In this document: positions 5,306 through 7,965 of the stretch, piece after piece
Position numbering within the stretch: position 1 is the stretch's first letter
Layout of the letters: each line of letters begins with the position of its first letter
From: Mageeibacillus sp. UBA1255
Lineage (GTDB): Bacteria; Bacillota; Clostridia; UBA1212; UBA1255
Reading direction: 5' to 3'
DNA: 7,965 nt
NCBI GenBank assembly: GCA_002308795.1
Contig: DBVV01000064.1
Coordinates: 267-8,231, forward strand
Notes under the pieces: model-generated
What the model was told of the DNA's origin: nothing
Seen by the model: the letters and a program-made list of their open reading frames with translations, nothing else
Databases searched by the model: none
Translations under genes and position numbers: made by a program

Positions 5306-6730
5306 ATGGGAGGCTTTTTCGGCGCAGCATCAAAAAGGGAATGCATCGATGACGTATTTTTCGGCACCGATTACCATTCTCACCTGGGTACGCGTATAGG
5401 CGGAATGGCGGCTTACAGCACGGATATCGGATTGCAGCGTACGATACACCATATCGTAAATTCGCCGTTCAGAACAAAATTCGAGCGTGTTTTCGATGAG
5501 ATGCACGGGACGTCGGCGATAGGCTGCATAAGTGATTCCGATCCTCAGCCGCTGCTTATAAGGTCAAGGCTCGGGACGTACGCCATATGCATGGTCGGTG
5601 TCATTAATAACAGCGAAGAACTTTTAGCGCGGTACTTTTTTAAAACAGGCGAGCATTTCGACGCGATGACGGGAGGTCACGTAAACTCCGTTGAACTTAC
5701 CGCGGCGCTGATAAACCAGAAGACGAATTTCGTTGACGGCATCAGGTTCGCGCAGGAACTCATCGAAGGTACGGCCTCGATACTGATACTAAAAGACGAC
5801 GGCAGCATTATTGCCGCCCGCGATAAGTTGGGAAGACTTCCGATTATCGTAGGCAGGGGAAGCGCAGGATACTGTGTTTCGTTTGAATCTTTCGCATTCC
5901 TCAAACTCGGATATGAGACCGTTCGCGAACTGGGCCCGGGCGAGATCGTAAACGTCACTCCCGACGGCACCGAAACGCTTTTGCCTCCGGGTGAGGAGAT
6001 GCGTATATGTGCGTTTTTATGGTCGTATTACGGCTATCCGACGTCAAATTACGAGGGTGTGAACGTCGAGACGATGCGCTACCGGAACGGACGTATAATG
6101 GCCAGACACGATGCCGAACTGGGCAATGCCTCTGACATTGACTACGTGAGCGGCGTGCCTGATTCGGGTACTCCTCACGCGATCGGATACGCCAACGAAA
6201 GCCGCGTACCGTTTGCCCGCCCGTTTATAAAATACACTCCCACGTGGCCGCGAAGCTTCATGCCTCCGACGCAGGTAGAGCGCGACAGGGTGGCGAAAAT
6301 GAAGCAGATACCGGTGCACGAACTGATCCAGAACAAAAAACTGCTGTTCGTTGATGACTCGATCGTAAGAGGAACGCAGTTAAAAGAAACGGTCGAATTT
6401 CTGTACGAAAACGGCGCGAAAGAAGTTCATATGAGATCGGCCTGCCCGCCCATAATGTACGGCTGTAAATATCTGAATTTTTCCAGGGCGACGAGCGACA
6501 TGGAACTGATCGCGCGGCGTGTTATAATGGAACTGGAAGGCAGCGAAGGGTTCGATCATATAGACGAATACAGCGACGGAAGTACGGAGCGCGGTAAAAA
6601 TCTTCGGAAAGCCATATGCGAGAAACTCCACCTGTCGTCGCTCGAATTCCAGACGCTGGACGGTATCGTAGAAGCGATCGGGCTCGACAAATGCAAACTC
6701 TGCACTTACTGCTGGAACGGAAAAGAATAG
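5306..6730 (+). CDS. purF: Amidophosphoribosyltransferase-like protein (PurF family) lacking the glutaminase nucleophile
   Basis: PurF makes phosphoribosylamine from PRPP and glutamine, the first committed step of purine synthesis. The C-terminal phosphoribosyltransferase half looks intact: GVPDSGTPHAIGYANES (283-299), FIKYTPTWPRSFMPP (307-321) and the PRPP loop VDDSIVRGT (349-357). Cys235, Cys387, Cys463 and Cys466 line up with the iron-sulfur ligands of the B. subtilis-type enzyme, and Cys469 is a further conserved Cys. The N-terminal Ntn-glutaminase half is recognisable (GGFFG, SHLG) but degenerate. The protein starts Met-Gly-Gly where Cys2 should be the nucleophile. The GH-x-RY-x-T segment is replaced by GCISDSD (73-79) with several residues missing, and the SDTE aspartate site reads NSVE (127-130). 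No in-frame start lies between the upstream stop at 5255 and the ATG, so a Cys is not being missed. It probably uses ammonia directly or from a partner; that is inference. The ribosome site GCGAGG is 5 bases upstream. Confidence 0.93.
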   Translation: MGGFFGAASKRECIDDVFFGTDYHSHLGTRIGGMAAYSTDIGLQRTIHHIVNSPFRTKFERVFDEMHGTSAIGCISDSDPQPLLIRSRLGTYAICMVGVINNSEELLARYFFKTGEHFDAMTGGHVNSVELTAALINQKTNFVDGIRFAQELIEGTASILILKDDGSIIAARDKLGRLPIIVGRGSAGYCVSFESFAFLKLGYETVRELGPGEIVNVTPDGTETLLPPGEEMRICAFLWSYYGYPTSNYEGVNVETMRYRNGRIMARHDAELGNASDIDYVSGVPDSGTPHAIGYANESRVPFARPFIKYTPTWPRSFMPPTQVERDRVAKMKQIPVHELIQNKKLLFVDDSIVRGTQLKETVEFLYENGAKEVHMRSACPPIMYGCKYLNFSRATSDMELIARRVIMELEGSEGFDHIDEYSDGSTERGKNLRKAICEKLHLSSLEFQTLDGIVEAIGLDKCKLCTYCWNGKE

Positions 6731-6743
6731 AATAGACAAACAG

Positions 6744-6777
6744 GACTAAGCCGCGTGTTTATCAGCGCGGCTCGGTC
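6744..6777 (+). promoter_or_regulatory. Intercistronic hairpin between purF and purM
   Basis: AGCCGCG (6749-6755) pairs perfectly with CGCGGCT (6766-6772). An outer GAC/GTC helix (6744-6746 with 6775-6777) lies across a 2-base internal loop. Only three Ts follow, and purM begins 17 bases later, so it is a poor terminator. It is better read as an mRNA-stability or partial attenuation element within the operon. Confidence 0.55.
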
Positions 6778-6794
6778 TTTGAAAGGACAAAACG

Positions 6795-7844
6795 ATGAAT
6801 AAACATTCAAAATCTGACAGCTACGCAAAAGCGGGCGTTGACATCACCGCAGGATACCGCTCGGTGGAACTTATGAAAGAACATATCAGCCGTACGATGA
6901 CTCCGGGTGTGTTCTCGGACGTGGGCGGATTCGGCGGCCTTTTCAAGCCTGATCTTACCGGAATGAAAGAGCCGGTGCTGGTGAGCGGCACGGACGGCGT
7001 AGGGACAAAGCTCAAGCTCGCGTTCATCGCGGACAAGCACGATACCGTGGGCATCGACTGTGTGGCAATGTGCGTTAACGACGTCATCTGCTGCGGCGCA
7101 CAGCCTTTATTTTTCCTGGATTATATCGCATGCGGAAAGAACGTACCGGAGCGCATCGCCCAGATCGTTAAAGGCGTGTGCGAAGGCTGCGTGCAGTCCG
7201 GCAGCGCGCTTATAGGCGGCGAGACGGCGGAGATGCCCGGTTTCTACCCGGAGAACGAATACGACCTCGCAGGCTACGCGACGGGCATAGTAGACAGAGA
7301 AAAAATAATTGACAATAAACGCATGGCCGCGGGAGACGTCATCATCGCGCTGCCTTCGTCCGGAGTACATTCGAACGGCTTTTCGCTCGTGAGAAAAATA
7401 TTTGACGTCGAAAACGCAGATCTTACGAAGCCCGAGCCTGACCTCGGCGGAAAGTCTCTTCTCGAAACGCTTTTAACGCCAACGAAAATATACGTGAAGC
7501 CTGTGCTGAAGCTGCTCAAAAGCGTTGACGTAAAAGGCATATCTCATATCACGGGCGGCGGTTTTTACGAAAACATACCGAGATCTGTACCCGAAGGCTT
7601 AAGGGCTGTGATCGACCGGAAGAGTGTAAAAGTTTTGCCGATATTCGATCTTATCGCAAAGCGCGGATCCGTTCCTGAGCACGACATGTTCAACACGTTT
7701 AATATGGGCGTAGGTATGAGCATCGTCGTAAAGAAGGGCGAAGAGGATAAGGCGCTTGAGATATTAAGGTCCGAAGGAGAGGACGCGTACGTCATCGGCA
7801 GGATCGAAGCGTGCGAAGGCGACGAGCGCATCGTTATTATCTGA
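6795..7844 (+). CDS. purM: Phosphoribosylformylglycinamidine cyclo-ligase (AIR synthetase)
   Basis: PurM closes the imidazole ring, converting FGAM to AIR with ATP, as a cytoplasmic dimer. The 349-residue length is normal. Motifs in order are SYAKAGVDITAG (9-20), VLVSGTDGVGTKLKLA (61-76), VGIDCVAMCVNDVICCGAQPLFFLDY (85-110, the family's conserved core), SALIGGETAEMPGFY (137-151), YDLAGYATG (156-164), GVHSNGFSLVRKI (190-202) and HITGGGFYENIPR (251-263). All belong to the PurM/PurL ATP-grasp-like superfamily and appear complete. AAAGGA (6782-6787) is 7 bases before the ATG. It is preceded by the intercistronic hairpin and is followed after 14 bases by purN. Its substrate is made by FGAM synthase (PurL or PurLQS), which is not in this window. 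Nothing unusual is seen in the protein. Confidence 0.98.
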   Translation: MNKHSKSDSYAKAGVDITAGYRSVELMKEHISRTMTPGVFSDVGGFGGLFKPDLTGMKEPVLVSGTDGVGTKLKLAFIADKHDTVGIDCVAMCVNDVICCGAQPLFFLDYIACGKNVPERIAQIVKGVCEGCVQSGSALIGGETAEMPGFYPENEYDLAGYATGIVDREKIIDNKRMAAGDVIIALPSSGVHSNGFSLVRKIFDVENADLTKPEPDLGGKSLLETLLTPTKIYVKPVLKLLKSVDVKGISHITGGGFYENIPRSVPEGLRAVIDRKSVKVLPIFDLIAKRGSVPEHDMFNTFNMGVGMSIVVKKGEEDKALEILRSEGEDAYVIGRIEACEGDERIVII

Positions 7845-7858
7845 TCCGGAGGTGCACC

Positions 7859-7965
7859 GTGGGGGATAAAGGTTCCGAAAAATCGAATACGGTCAAGGTC
7901 GCGGTGCTCGTCTCGGGCGGAGGGACAAATCTGCAGGCGATGATCGATCAGCACGCTGCGGGTAA
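7859..7965 (+). CDS. purN: Phosphoribosylglycinamide formyltransferase, N-terminal part, 3' truncated by window edge
   Basis: PurN transfers a formyl group from 10-formyl-tetrahydrofolate to GAR. The visible 35 codons start at GTG 7859 and contain KVAVLVSGGGTNLQAMID (13-30), the family's N-terminal strand and phosphate-binding glycine loop (commonly VLISGNGSNLQAI). GGAGG (7848-7852) lies 6 bases before the GTG and overlaps no coding sequence; the gap to the purM stop is 14 bases, so the two are translated as neighbours. The start adds about 12 polar residues before the first strand, more than in most PurN proteins, but no closer start has a ribosome site. As a 10-formyl-THF user it is a fitting target for a ZTP-controlled operon. 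The remainder, including the catalytic Asn-His-Asp region, is outside the window. Confidence 0.93.
   Translation, partial: MGDKGSEKSNTVKVAVLVSGGGTNLQAMIDQHAAG

Noticed and set aside
5306..5400. Frameshift or wrong start as the cause of the missing Cys in PurF
   Set aside because: The frame upstream is open only back to the stop at 5255 and contains no ATG, GTG, TTG or Cys codon. GGFFG aligns directly with the CGVFG start of normal PurF, so the loss is a true substitution.
7852..7854. Alternative GTG start for purN at 7852
   Set aside because: It is not in frame with the PurN sequence and is part of the ribosome binding site.

Overview
The window reads as a stretch of a moderately GC-rich Gram-positive anaerobe of the class Clostridia, plausibly Lachnospiraceae. 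The basis is the strong AGGAGG-type ribosome binding sites, sigma-A style promoters, a ZTP-type riboswitch, and purine enzymes of the sequence subtypes I associate with that group. The family-level assignment is inference. No mobile element, CRISPR array, rRNA or tRNA is visible, and no gene-free stretch exceeds about 180 bases.

Layout. Bases 1-819 are the 3' part of guaA (GMP synthase). A strong hairpin at 867-904 works as a terminator in both directions, because the next gene (941-1585) is on the minus strand and converges on it. That gene encodes a 214-residue soluble protein I do not recognise. A compact divergent promoter region (1586-1754) separates it from a plus-strand MscS-type mechanosensitive channel gene (1755-2651). 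This is followed by an unrecognised gene for a single-pass membrane protein with a beta-rich outer domain (2709-3827).

The right half is a purine biosynthesis operon. Its promoter overlaps the stop codon of the preceding gene. The leader contains a ZTP/ZMP (pfl) riboswitch aptamer (3879-3950) whose 3' end is shared with an intrinsic terminator (3948-3993). Then come purE (4008-4502), purC (4571-5257), a purF-like gene (5306-6730), purM (6795-7844) and the start of purN (7859 to the window edge). The logic is coherent: ZTP/ZMP accumulates when 10-formyl-tetrahydrofolate is short. The fold suggests that ligand binding blocks the terminator and turns on the de novo purine genes, including the 10-formyl-THF-using PurN. 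GuaA, upstream and separately terminated, serves the GMP branch of the same pathway.

The most interesting protein is the PurF homologue. It keeps the PRPP loop and the cysteines expected to bind an iron-sulfur cluster. It has Gly instead of the catalytic Cys at position 2, and it also lacks the usual glutamine-binding motifs. No upstream start can restore the Cys. It looks like a phosphoribosyltransferase with a dead glutaminase half, implying use of free ammonia or an unlinked glutaminase partner. PurC is likewise a variant form, and purK is absent from the part of the operon seen here.
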